64,000 nt of DNA, taken from the NCBI GenBank assembly GCA_036785705.1, contig JAWUZG010000001.1, positions 4,030,001 through 4,094,000 on the forward strand. The letters are read 5' to 3'. The position numbers and the translations under genes are program-made. This DNA comes from Acanthornis magna. Taxonomy: Eukaryota; Chordata; Aves; Passeriformes; Acanthizidae. Numbering within the stretch: the stretch's first letter is position 1; each line of letters starts with the position of its first letter. A model generated the notes under the pieces. The model did not search any database. It was not told the DNA's origin and worked only from the letters and a program-made list of their open reading frames with translations. Positions 37,463 through 49,257 of the stretch are shown one piece after another.

Positions 37463-40400
37463 CTGTACTGTCCAAAGGAGCTTCCACGCCAGCACAGTTT
37501 ATTACAACAGTTAACAAATAATATCAATAGAACTATTATGTATACGAGACTCATATGAGATTTCCAAGGTCCATAGATTGGGTCCTAAGAAATAAATGAG
37601 CTGTGGTCTGAAGGAACTTCTCTACAGTGCATCAAGCTCTTTCTCGCACAGAGAACTGTGAGCAACTTCGCTTTGCAGAGTTAGAGATCCCAGCTCAGCC
37701 CCACAAAGCCCTTCAGGCACAGGCACAATCCCACTATCTGTTAATGGGATATGGACTGCCTTAAGCCTCTTTGGCTCCTGGAAATCCCTTTCTCAGCACG
37801 ACTTAGGCAGCACACAGGCAGCCCCCCACTGTGGGCTCACCCTACAACACTCACACACACCTGGACCCACGTTGGCACAGACCCAGCGCAGCTCCACAGC
37901 TCAGCATAGTCCCACAGGGACCCACCACCCCCCAGCCAAGGCACCTTCCTGTGCTCTGTGTGAATCCCCAGCTCAATTTAATAATATTGCTTGCCATGGT
38001 GAGTCCTAAAGCATCACCAGAAAGGAGCAGAGGGTCCACAGGATCCTGGCAGAGGGTTACAGACTGCTGGGGACATGAGTGCCGCAGCATCCTGGGCATT
38101 CCGGCCCTCATCCATCACCTCTTCCCACCAGTGCCAGCTGAGCTGAGCCCCTGATGCAAAGCTGCCTCGCAGAGAGTGGGGAGATGAGTGCTTGGGGGGT
38201 TAACTGAGGACAGCTCAGCTTTCTGCTTCAGCTCTGCGGGTTAAAAATCAGCTGCTCCTGCGGCTGATGGGGCTGGATGTGCTGGCACCCGGGAGGCAGT
38301 GGGGGATGCTCCACCCTCAGCTCTGCCCATTCAAGAACCCAGGCAATGTGTGGCCATTGCCATGGGATCTGCAACCTCACCATCTCCACCAGCATCACCC
38401 TCATCCTGCTGTTTCTCAGCACAGGAGCCCATCAGCCTCTTCTGGGTGCTTCTGTCCTCCCTCTTGCCAGCTGTGTCCCACATCCATCTCTCCCTTTCCC
38501 GGGGCAAGTCTTACCCTGCGCTTCCAGCCCCTTCCACAAAGCACAGATTCAAATATTCCAACAACTCTCTTGAACCTCAAGCTGGCCATGCAAGATGCAG
38601 TATTTATTATGAGAAAACTTCAGTCAAAATGAGCTTTTCCCTTCAACTCACCCACAATTTACAATTCTGGAAGGCACAGTCCTATGCGGTGCACGCAGAT
38701 TTTACCCCCTTTTGTTATTCACATCAACATGCCTCTGAGTATCCTGCACGCCAAATAACATCGTTTTCCTTCTCTTCTTCCATCAGCACAACTGGAGCCC
38801 TGGCAGTGCAGCCAAAAGAAAGCCTTGTAAAACAAGGCTTCTCATAAATGTCAGCCAGTTACCACTGTGGCAATAAATTGTCTTACGAGAGTTTCCTCCT
38901 GTAAGAAATGTTACGCAAAATATGGCTTCTCCTAAGGTGTATTACTCGGTGAGTGAGGTTTTTCACTATTAAACAGTTTTCAGCTCAGCTGTAAAGCCAC
39001 ACCAGAGGCTCACAGAAGGGCTATGCCATGGTTTCTCCTGCTTGGAACAAGAGTCATGTAGGTCATGCTCACGCAGGCACAGGAACTGCAAGCTTCCTTC
39101 ACTGAGCTTCCCCAGCAGAGAAAACTCTGAGTGCCTGAGCTGTGCTGTGACATCTCCCTCATCCTCTTACTGTCACATATCCACTGCATCTCCAGGATGG
39201 GGAGTAGGCACTGATATTCCAGCTTTAATATGAGTTTACCCAAGGCAAGAGATAAAGCAGTGAGTTTATCGTGGTGATGGCAGGGATGGGAGCACAGTCC
39301 AGCTTTCGTGTGTTACGCTTCATTGGCTGTAACAAAGTTGAAATAAGAATAAAAGAAAGTGAAAGGGGGAAGAGGGAAATTTTTCTGAGGTGTCTGACTC
39401 TGTGCTTTAGAGTTTCTGCAAAGTGCTTGCTTCCCGTGTGGAGCTTCTTTAGTTCTCTGTGCTTTTCCAGCCCAGAGTTTCATAACCCCTTAGTGCTTTC
39501 ACTGCTAAAAGAAATCCCAAATGCAAACAGCTGGGAACATGAATAAATACCTGAATAAAGCACAGCTCTGAAATGCAGCACATGATGGTTGACTAATTGA
39601 AAGGCATTTCATGAACATCGCTTGAAGCTCAGCAGGTCCACAGGTTGGAGATCTGCTACAGCATTTCCTTCCTCTAGCCACAGGCCTTTTCATTTCCCTT
39701 AGAAATGAGCAGTGCTTTCCAAGAGAAAAGAAAAGAAGGTAGAGACAGGCTTCCTACTTCATATAAGCTAAAATACGACGGTCCTGCCCTCCCTCCTTTC
39801 TGCTTTATTATTCCACCAGGTGTCTGAAGCCCACATTATGTGCTTTTTTGCATTGTGGGATCAATACAAACTCTGCTAGTTAGTCAGAGCAAGAAACAGG
39901 AGCATTTCAAAGCACAGCAAGAAGGCCCTGATTTAGCACAGTCTGTCTGGGTAAAAGATGCTGCTTCTGACGCTGTGCAAATTGGCTGCTCTGCACTATC
40001 TGCTGCACTGCCGTGCACGGGGCTGCTGCTGGCTCTTGGGGAACGAGTCAGGGAACGCTTTCTGCTTCCCGGTGCAATCAGAGAAGGGAAATCAACACCA
40101 AAGCCCTATGGATGGGAGCAGGAGGTCACCAAAATGAGCTGAGCAGTACCGGAGTTTGGGTGGAGGGAGACCCCAGGACTGAAATGAGGTTCTCCTTTCC
40201 CAAGGCTCTTACACAGAGAAGGATGGGGAGAACTAAACTAAGAGGAGCTTGAGCTAAGAGGCACAAAGGCATAGCTTTCCCTTCACCTTGAAAAAGCAAA
40301 ATCCCAGCAAAGGGACAAGAAACAATGCCTGAGCAGACTTCCTGACAGAAGAGGAGGACACCTGATGTGGCAGAGAGGAGGGAGAGTTCAGTCCTGATCA

Positions 40401-41739
40401 AATCCTGGGTTTTGCAGGGATTTCCTGTACCAACACAGCCCCCACTTTCCTTTCGGAGGGCAAGAGCCCTCTTCCCTAACTCCAGAAGGTAAAAAGCCAA
40501 GTGTCTAGTTCAGCCTAACAGCTGAGATGTTCTTGATGCTCAAAGCAGAGAGAACACTCAGGCATTTCAAGTGAGGTGAGACAGTTCCCAGCTGAGTTCC
40601 GTGGTTATTCCTGCTGCTCACTCAGCTGCAGCTCTGCCAGGATGCTGTATCCACACCAATCCCTCAGACTTCCAAAGCTTCTCAAGGCATGTGAAGAGGT
40701 GGGACTGTGTTACACACTCCTGAGTGCTAACAGTTCACCCATATGGCAGCAAGCTGCACGCACTGGGTGTGAATGTGGGCCACGTGCATCTCATGGGCCA
40801 GACTTAACACGAGCTCAGATGGAAATTATGCGCCAAAATGCAGAACACATTTTTTTCCCCAAAACAGCTCAGTAAGGCACATTTTATTTCTGAAAATCTG
40901 CCACTTCTTTTAGTGCCTGCACATGTAGCATGACCCCCCCAAGTGCTTGAAGAACTGAGCACGAGTGCTTTTTAAAAGCTCTGTCATTTATATATGTGAG
41001 TGTGTAAAGACTAGGGATAATATATCTTCAATACCTAAACACAGATACTGCTTGTAAGGCACGTGAAGACCTGAAGCAATGTGTTAGTGCGGCTGAGGAG
41101 ATGAAGTTGTCTGCAGGAGGGCTGATCATACACAGGGCATGCGTTCTTCCTCTGCTCCTTGGCTTCTGCACCTTGAGGACAGAAAAACTGATCCTGACCT
41201 TTGCAAAATGTTTTGAGATTCATCAGTGACAAGTCTGACATACATATTTGTTCCCTCTAATACAGAGATGCTACAGAAAGGAAATCTGTCCTGTGGTTAC
41301 TCATGGGATCTCCCGAATAGCAGCTGTTTTTCTCAAGGAAAGGACGTTTTAGTTACCTTTATCACAAGACTTTAAATCTCCTTTAGAGGCGCCTACCCAA
41401 ATATTTACACAACGGGTTTCCTAGGGAAGGCAGGCTGGCGGTTGTTTTGCTTTGTGCCATGAACTGCTCTGACGACTGCCCTCCTCTCTATTCATCTTCA
41501 CTGTAACTCAAACATTGTCTTGGAGAATCCTATAAACCGTCTGTGACATGGCCCCAAAACCTTCCCCATGCTCAGCTAATCCCTGTACACCCAACACTTT
41601 GTTACTGAATTATCACGACTGCCCACAGAACTGCTCCATCCAACACAAACAGCCAAGGCGACAGGAGGAAATGGCTCCAAAGAGAACCTTTCCCTTTCAA
41701 AACGAAAAAACCCTCCTGGTGAAAGCGCCGTCACACTAA

Positions 41740-42040
41740 ATAACTCAAAGGCACCAAATGCAAATGCTATTTACAATGTCAGTTCTATAAATATCCGTGG
41801 CACGTTTCATTAGCTGGTGACTGCAGGAATAAAGAAGAATACAGCGTGTTCTTCCTTGAATCACATCAGAAATTATAATTGGAGGCAGAATCTCTCCTAA
41901 ACCCTCACTGACTGTATGGGAGGCAATTACTGTGCTGAATCCACAAAAATCTGTGTCACTTTGTCCACTGTTTGGACAGAGCCGCTGAAAGGCGATAGGG
42001 AGAGATGACAGCCCACTGATTACAGTAAACTCTTAGATTA
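41740..42040. promoter_or_regulatory. Candidate conserved intronic element with POU octamer
   Basis: A non-repetitive 300-bp block containing a perfect POU octamer ATGCAAAT (41758-41765) and an AAATTATAATTGG homeodomain-like word near 41870. It also holds a CTATAAATA word (41786-41794) and scattered CpGs. This mix resembles developmental enhancers. Conservation cannot be judged from this window. Confidence 0.25.
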
Positions 42041-42538
42041 AACATCCTGCTCCCACTTGACCACTTCTTACTGCCTTCTCATCCTGGCAACGCCTAGGCT
42101 TGTCGAGAGAGGGAGGGAGGAAAAGCGGTGTGTTTTTGATGTCTGCACAGCTTTGTGCATGTGGCAGCACTTCACTTTGCTGAATTGGGGCCAGTCTGGC
42201 AAGCAGCTGCCTGCTGCACTGACCAGCACTGCCTCTTCATGCATCCATCTGCCATCTCCTGTCCCACACTCACACTTCGAGACCCTCGAGGAACAGGTGA
42301 TCTTTCTTTCTATGCCAGAGCATCCTGCCCGGTCACTGGTCAGCATCAGCACCTAATAAATGTTACAGATGATGGCGGGGGGATGAGGATGGCTGTGAGA
42401 CACAGCGTGTGAAGAGCTGAGCCACAGGGCTGACCCTCCATGGGGACATGGGAGAGGGGACATGGCCACGGCTGACTGTGCTTGGTGGGGAGCAGCACTG
42501 GCTGGGCTCTGCCCTGGGGGCTTGCTTGTTTTTGCAGC

Positions 42539-42712
42539 CACAGAATGACAGAATCATGAAGGCTGGAAAGACTTCCAAGAACACCAAGCACAGCCTTCGA
42601 CCAAACACCACCATGCTCACTAAACCACACCTTGAAGTGACACACCCACTCATTTTTCAAACACTTCCAGGGATGGTGACTCCAATTCCCTGGAAAGTCT
42701 GTTCCAATGCTT
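42539..42712 (-). mobile_element. CR1 LINE 3' fragment, antisense
   Basis: Read on the plus strand it begins with cacagaatgacagaatcatg, the reverse complement of the CR1 tail. It continues with caccaccatgctcactaaac and acttccagggatggtgactc, and ends near ctgttccaatgc. These are well-known CR1 3' UTR words in reverse orientation. It keeps its own 3' end at 42539 and is truncated at its 5' side near 42712. It is inactive, with no coding content. Confidence 0.93.
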
Positions 42713-43182
42713 AAATCCAGTCCTTTAGGTGTGACTCAACAGGACAAATAACTGATGAAGAGGAGCTAGATGACTGCTGGTGGAAATTGGTTCATCTGTC
42801 CCAGTCACGGGGCTTGCCCACTGCCCTGTGCTGGTGAGCACATCACCATTGTTTGCAGCACTGCCTGCTCTTCCTTTTCACTGAAATGGGCAACATCTGC
42901 AGCACCTGTGCCTTGGTGGCTTGAAGCTCTGAGGATGAGACAGTCAGGAGAAACTGCTGTTTCTCAATACAGTCCTCATTTCCACTATTTATTTCCATGA
43001 GTCTTTCCTAGATAAATGGTGAATAGTCTTTGTTGTTATTATTCTTTTCAAGAGGGAGAAAAATTATTTTAATTTGTCCCCAGACTCCTGGCTTGTGAGC
43101 AGAGGTCTATGTAGCCTGTCTTGCCTGCCACGGTCAGCGACACAGTACAGAACATAGGCTCAGCTTTCTGAAATAAGCCGAT

Positions 43183-43233
43183 ACAGAATCACGGAATGGT
43201 TTGTGCTGGAAGTTCCAACCCCTGTGCCATTGT
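43183..43233 (-). mobile_element. Short CR1 3' end, antisense
   Basis: About 50 bp read acagaatcacggaatggttt followed by gttccaacccctgtgccat, the reverse complement of a CR1 3' terminus. It has its own 3' end, so it is a separate insertion from the fragment at 42539-42712 and not its continuation. Confidence 0.75.
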
Positions 43234-43802
43234 GAAGCTGAGAAGAACGGTCCAGGAAAGATACTATAGCTGTGGATGATGGTGATATGAAGAGAAGTAG
43301 CTGATGGCTGATGCATAACCAGACTTCACCTCCTAAAGCAGTGTGGGTTTCCCTGTTATGGAAGTGCTTTGAGGCTCTGTGAAATACACGCACAGTCCAT
43401 AGCTGGATTGAATGGCCAGAAAACAGAAGTTGACAGTGATGCAGCACCTCCCACAGGTTTGACAGGACCAGAGGAATGTATCGCGTGCGAGGCCTTTGGT
43501 TTTCCCTGTGAGCCTCTTTATCCCACTCCTTGAAAAATTAATGTCCTTTCCAACGGATTAGGGAACGGAGGCAGAATTGTCAAAACCATGGTTACAGATA
43601 CAGCTCTTAAAACCCTCTCCTCTCCTGCAGGAAGGGAGTGGCGCTTGATGTCACCTATCGCGTGGGGGATCTGCACAGGGATATGTTTAAGAGGGGTTGC
43701 CTCAAGTGATGCGGTCATTTCTGCAAACACTCATTTGTCAGGAGAGAGGAGAACAGCTTCAGTAATTAGAAAGCAAGAGTCCTCCTCGAGACAGGAGGTG
43801 GG

Positions 43803-43826
43803 GCGGTGTCACCCGCGGTGTCACCC
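43803..43826. repeat. Perfect tandem duplication of a 12-mer, GCGGTGTCACCC x2
   Basis: Two perfect head-to-tail copies of GCGGTGTCACCC (43803-43814 and 43815-43826). Each holds the 9-bp near-palindrome GGTGTCACC. They sit in a small CpG-rich patch (43800-43890) that stands out from the CpG-poor intron. It could be a regulatory element with paired protein-binding sites, or simple slippage. Confidence 0.8.
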
Positions 43827-44199
43827 CATCGGAAGCAGCGCTCGAATGGCGCGACCCAGCCATTGTGCAGATGCCGACAGGGAGCGATGGGACAAAAATT
43901 AAGGCGAGCTACAGGCTGAGTGACCTGGTGACTTCCCTGTTTTGTCTTAGGAGCTGACAAAAGAATTCCTGGCCTGCCCAGGGGCTCCTCGCTTCCTCCA
44001 CACAGTGCTTTCCAGCCTTGCTCGTGCTCTGGCATCACCCAGGGACATCGGCACAGGTTATTTTTCACGCTTCCCCTAAACAGCGCTCAGCAAAAATGCT
44101 CTGATTCAGCAAAGCCCATAGCTGTGTCCATAAATCCCCTTTATTTCAGTGTGACATAAGCAAGTGTTTAAGTGGCTTACTGTATCAGGGCTGAAATGA

Positions 44200-44430
44200 A
44201 AAACCGTCTCCTACGGTCCTTAAGTCCATTTACAACATCAAGCAATAACTCTCAGGCGAACTTTAAAGCTGGGAATGCCACGTCTTAACCTCAAAACACT
44301 TGGTGCTTGAGCCGTGTAGTTAGAATGAAATCTAATTCCGACGCTGCGTTTTAAACCGAGCAGGGCATTACCCGGCAGATGCCGAAATTACTGCTCTGAG
44401 CACGGCTGGCCTCGGAGGCTTGATCTCAGT
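44200..44430. promoter_or_regulatory. Candidate conserved intronic element with retained CpGs
   Basis: A non-repetitive block with about ten scattered CpGs (44214-44403) and AT-rich words such as AGAATGAAATCTAATTCC. It follows the CpG-rich patch at 43800-43890. Retained CpGs suggest regulatory use; this is inference only. Confidence 0.2.
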
Positions 44431-46424
44431 TATATCCTGAGATAAGAAAGTCCTTTCCTGGACAGAACAGCTTCCTCACTAGAACGGAGGCTGTGCTAGT
44501 TTAGGTCACGTATTGTTTTCTTTCTTGAAAATAACACAGATCTAAATCTTTTCAAATACAAAGGGAAGCAGAACTTCTTGCACCCTCCCTGCCTTCTGAT
44601 GTTGAGTTGGGAGGAGAGGGCATTCCCAATGCAGACTTCTTACTATGTTTGACTCTTTCACCCTTGTAACTCTTTCCATTCCCTTTCTTGGCCAGGAAAT
44701 AAACAATTTGCCAGTTAAAAAATATACCAGCTTCCAAGAATTATCCCCACTATTTACAGGGCAGGAGTGCAGAGTGTAGGAGCTCTGATATGGTTGGTCA
44801 GAGCATCCTCAGAGCTCTGGAGCTGAGGTTGACCACAGGGAGGTTACACAGTCTTCAGTATTATTTATTATTTTTAGTCTAGAGGATTCACTGGTCACAG
44901 ATGTCTTAAACTTTACAGATTTGAAACCCCTTCTGCACACAGGAGAAGTGTGTTTTGATAAACCTTGACTCAGCCGGTCAGCTGTGCAGGTGGTTCAACA
45001 TGGACACCTGCTTCGGGCCAGCATTTTTAGGTCAAGAACATGCCAGAGCTGTTAAAACTTTGCCTCAAATTGGGATCCTGTAGCTGTCCCCTCCACTTTT
45101 ACTTGGGAAGCCTGTGTTGCTCCTACAGCCTTTCTGCACGTGCAGCAGGCCGGCTGAACCCACGATGGGTAAGGGAATAAACAATAAATAAGTAATCGTG
45201 CAAATGAGGCGGCCCAGCTGCTCCTCCTCCCGCCAGCTTGGGGCTCTTCCCTGCTGGCAGCACTTTCAGGGCATTGAGATTTGAACGAGACAGGGGATGG
45301 GGCTTCCATCCTCTCCCGATGGACTTTCCTGCACAGCCTCACAGACCTGGTGGATCAGCTCCTGCCTGGAGCCAACAGCAAGCCCTGGTGAGAGAGGAAG
45401 AGCTGCAGTCCTGCTCAGAGTTCCATCGCCTCTTAGGGAGCAGATGATGAGCCATTCACAGTAAGGGCATCTTTGGGTCTGGTGAAACCACTCGATCCAC
45501 ATGAAACCACTACAGCCGAAGGGTTGCATCCTATGGGAAGCGGAAGGGGAATGGCGAGAGCAGCCCACAGCCTCATCCTACCTTACAGACCTTGGGACTA
45601 CTCATCCAGACTATGTTGTTTCTCTGTATGCCAAAGTAATGCCCAAAGACTGAAAAACTGCCACATCACAAGAAAAAACCATTGCAAAAAATAGTCCCCC
45701 TCACACCTATGTTAAGAAGACAACAGGTAGACAATCTTCCTTGCTGCCAACTTCCCAGTTAACACCTAAAGTAACTTGCCCTGTGCATAAACTTCTCCTG
45801 ATCTAACTCAGCTCAGCCAAACTCTGTGAACATCTTTATTTGGTGAGCTTTTCTTTGTTATTTCCCCCAGGGCGAACTTATTTTCTGGATAATAATCCCT
45901 TTAAGGCAAGTTCTGCAGTTTCATCCCATGTTTGCACATTACATACAAGAGCTGTGATCCATCATTTGTGCTGCCAGTCCCTAACGCAGCCCAAAGAAAC
46001 AAATATCAAGAGCAGAGCTAAAATGGGAGGCCCAGAGGGAAGGAGGATAAAGGATCTCTGGGGTCTTTGCACAAGGACAAGCAGAGTCGTCCTGGGACAG
46101 GTGCTTTATCAACTTTTGAGCATAGTTGTGCTTCAAGAAAACTGTGATATGCCTTGAAAGGGTCTTGCTTCCCCTGGAAGAGCTCTGTATTTACCCTGTC
46201 TGCTATGCACAAAGGACACAGCACGATCTAAGGAAAAAGCATTGAAATTATCTACCAGGGAAATCATTTACCAATGAAGGACTTAGAAGATTTTCGTAAG
46301 TCACATCAATTTCTTTGTGGGGACTCCTGGTCACCTTCTGGTTCATTCCCTACTATATTCTACAGCAAGCACTGTGAGTCATCATAGGATAATGACCATG
46401 TGGCAATAAAGTACATAGCAATAG

Positions 46425-46448
46425 ATTATTATTATTATTATTATTATT
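46425..46448. repeat. (ATT)8 microsatellite
   Basis: Eight perfect ATT units. It is likely polymorphic and there is no sign that it arose from a LINE tail. Confidence 0.95.
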
Positions 46449-48602
46449 CCCAAAGATGTTAGCATGCCTGTTAATCTCTCCTACACCTGACTTTTAAAAT
46501 TCCTTTTAAACACACATAAAATTTTTTGTTCAGTTTCACACTTGAAAAGTGGCATACTTTCAGCAAAATGTTCCATATATCACTCGTTTGTGCATGCAGA
46601 CAGGATGTAATTACATGAGAGCATCCAAGTCTTCTGGGAACACATTCACAGGAGTTTCTGTTTAGTTATAGAAGAAAACAGGACGATTTATTTGCTGTTG
46701 AAACGAATGTGATTTGCTGAAGAAAAAAAAATCAATGCGGGTTCATAGGAAGATGACCAAAGTGACCCAAGGCAGTGGAAGTGATAGTATGTGTGAAATA
46801 TTTTTAAAAGACAAATTAAGATTTATGGCTTGAAGTGTCCTTTTAGTGCTCATTGAGTGTTTTGTACCTACTGTATCACTGAGCAGCGGGAGGTGTGAGT
46901 GGTGCTGGCCCTGATCAATGGAGCCAAGGCACTGGGCAGTGCATCACTCAGGTGCTGTAACAGAGAGGGTCAATAGAGAGCACTGAGCAGTGCTATATAT
47001 AACACATAACAGAAAACACACTTGCAAAAGTCATTCCAGATGTGTGTGTGAGGGGGGGAAGCAAAATGTTAATCAGTGCACAGAACCGTTGGGTTTGTTT
47101 TTTCCTTTTTCCCTTCTTGTTTTGAACAACACTCCAAGAACTGATATGCTTCCAGTGGGAAAACATGTCACCGGGCTGTTCCCAGCCACTGCTAATCAGC
47201 AGGTTTGACACACATTTGATGTGGACAGCCAGGGCTGTGGCTGTGCCCAGGCTGGGCAGCCGCCAGCAGTTCTGCTGAGCAGCAGCAGCTGACAGGGTCT
47301 GTACAGGGTGGGCATCATCCCCAAGTTGGGTTTCACAGGGAGGATGGGGTGAGATGCACAGCACGTTCAGATGACAAGCATCTGACTCATCCTCAGAGAT
47401 GCAGGTGTTTCCAGAAACCAATCCAGCTTCCAAAAGTCTGGTTTGACCTTTCTGCTCCCACATTGTCCCTGAGCACATCTGGTGCAGAGTGGGGCAGGGC
47501 TGGGGCTGCAGGACTGGGACATCTCCCATGGGCTCTGCCTGCACACCCTTCATGAGGGTCCTACCTGCCTACTCCTGCCAGCTCCTGAGGCTGAACACTT
47601 GTGTGTCTGGTGAGGACTACGGCTCAGACTAGCCCCATTCTGGGCTCAAGCAGGGAAAACTACTTTCAGGACACATAGCCTGTGCTTTTATACCCCCATT
47701 CATCTCCTGAGTAATGCCAGGATCTTGCATCACCTGTATTGAGAATACTTTGGCTATTGGTGCAGCAAGAGCAGGTCATCTCTGCACCAGGGCATCTCAT
47801 GACACAATAAATATGGACAGTCTGTAACTTCTGCACAGGAGAGCCCTGGAAAAAATGCCTCAACATAAATCTGTTTTTTTATCATACCCTTCTGCTTTTT
47901 AATAGCCAGGGAAGGATGTTCCTGCCTGGAACCGAACTCAGCAGCTCTTTAGTACTGTGAAGAATCGATGCAGAAGAGTTGAGGATGGGAAGAGGGAACA
48001 GCCTGATGCAATGTCTGCAAACTCAGCGGCTGGATTTGAAGCTCCTGAGCCCTAAGATCACAGGATTCAATACCCATTTTGGAGCAGCTTTCTGCCATGT
48101 ACACAATCAGCTGTGCCTGTGAGAGGGGACTGAGAAAGTGAGGACATGTACCAGCACCTTTAGTGGAAGATTTCCCTCAGAATTTCCATCAGCACTCCCA
48201 GAGAATTTCAGAAAGCACGCTCCATGGTGCAACACAAAGGCAAAGCAGACTCAGTGCTTCCCTCCAGTTCTCCTGGCGAGGAACAAGACTCTTTTCCCAA
48301 CTCCCATCACCTCCTGCAGCACAAGCCCAGGTGACACCTTCACTGACTACACAACCACCCAGCAGGGATGCAAAGCATCCCGGGGGCCCAGGCCAATTGA
48401 GGCAGATTTTTTTTTCTTTTGGTCTTTGCACTTCACAATTGCAGAAGACGGTGGAAGTCACCTTCCAAATTTATTTTCCAGCACGCTTCCAAGCTGGGGG
48501 GAGGTGTGTGCACAAAGGAAGCACTGTGTTTGATTACACAACCCCTAAATCATCCCTGTCCCCTTGCGTGCCCCACTTCACCAGGAAATGAGTGTGTGAG
48601 CA

Positions 48603-48623
48603 CACACGTGGCAGCCACGTGTG
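48603..48623. promoter_or_regulatory. Perfect palindrome with two CACGTG E-boxes
   Basis: The arms CACACGTGGC (48603-48612) and GCCACGTGTG (48614-48623) are exact reverse complements around a single A. Each arm holds a CACGTG core (48605-48610 and 48616-48621), placed 11 bp apart, about one helical turn. Paired E-boxes are used by bHLH factors such as MYC/MAX, USF and CLOCK/BMAL1. It lies about 4.5 kb downstream of the CpG island in gene direction. Confidence 0.4.
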
Positions 48624-49240
48624 GGCTGATGGGTGTCTTCACAAAACCCTGGGTGGGGGTAGCCAGGAGAGACACTCTCCATGCACAGCAAAAACAAAGC
48701 CATGATTAAATGTGGAAAGAGCTCTATCCACACTCCCCTCCCTAGGGCAGGTGCCACGTTTCAGCTTCAGATTTCGTGCTGCCTTTCCAAGCTGCTCACT
48801 TGATGCATCAGCTTTCCATCCCCTGCTTGTCCTGCACAAACCCAGGGTCAGCCCGTGGCTGCTCCACTCTCTGCAAAGCACTTCCCTGCAAGAAATAATT
48901 CAGCTGGGAAGGATGGGATGCCAGCAGCGCTTACAGTGTGTGTGGTACGGCTGCAGCCACGTTCAATCCCACACGGCCAGGAAACCCAAACAAGGGTGGG
49001 TTTATTTTGATTGGGAGATCTGGGGACTTCTAAGAAGAAAAATAAATAAATAATCTAAACACTAGAGCCTGAGCCTAGTGGGTTGGCAAGCCCGACAGCC
49101 ATTGTCAAAATGTTAGGTGTTACGCGTGGAAGTGTACATACAAAAGGATTTCTCTAGCCAAAATGCGAATATCGACCTCTTTTTGGTTTGCAGCTTTCTA
49201 GGAGATTTTCATTGGACCTTTTTACAATGAATTTAAGTTT

Positions 49241-49257
49241 AAAAAAAAAAAAAAAAA
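49241..49257. repeat. A17 homopolymer
   Basis: A run of 17 A preceded by an AT-rich stretch. I looked for a retrocopy upstream that it might end and saw none. Confidence 0.9.

Noticed and set aside
49201..49257. A17 run considered as a retrocopy tail
   Set aside because: The upstream sequence shows no recognisable mRNA or LINE and no flanking duplication.
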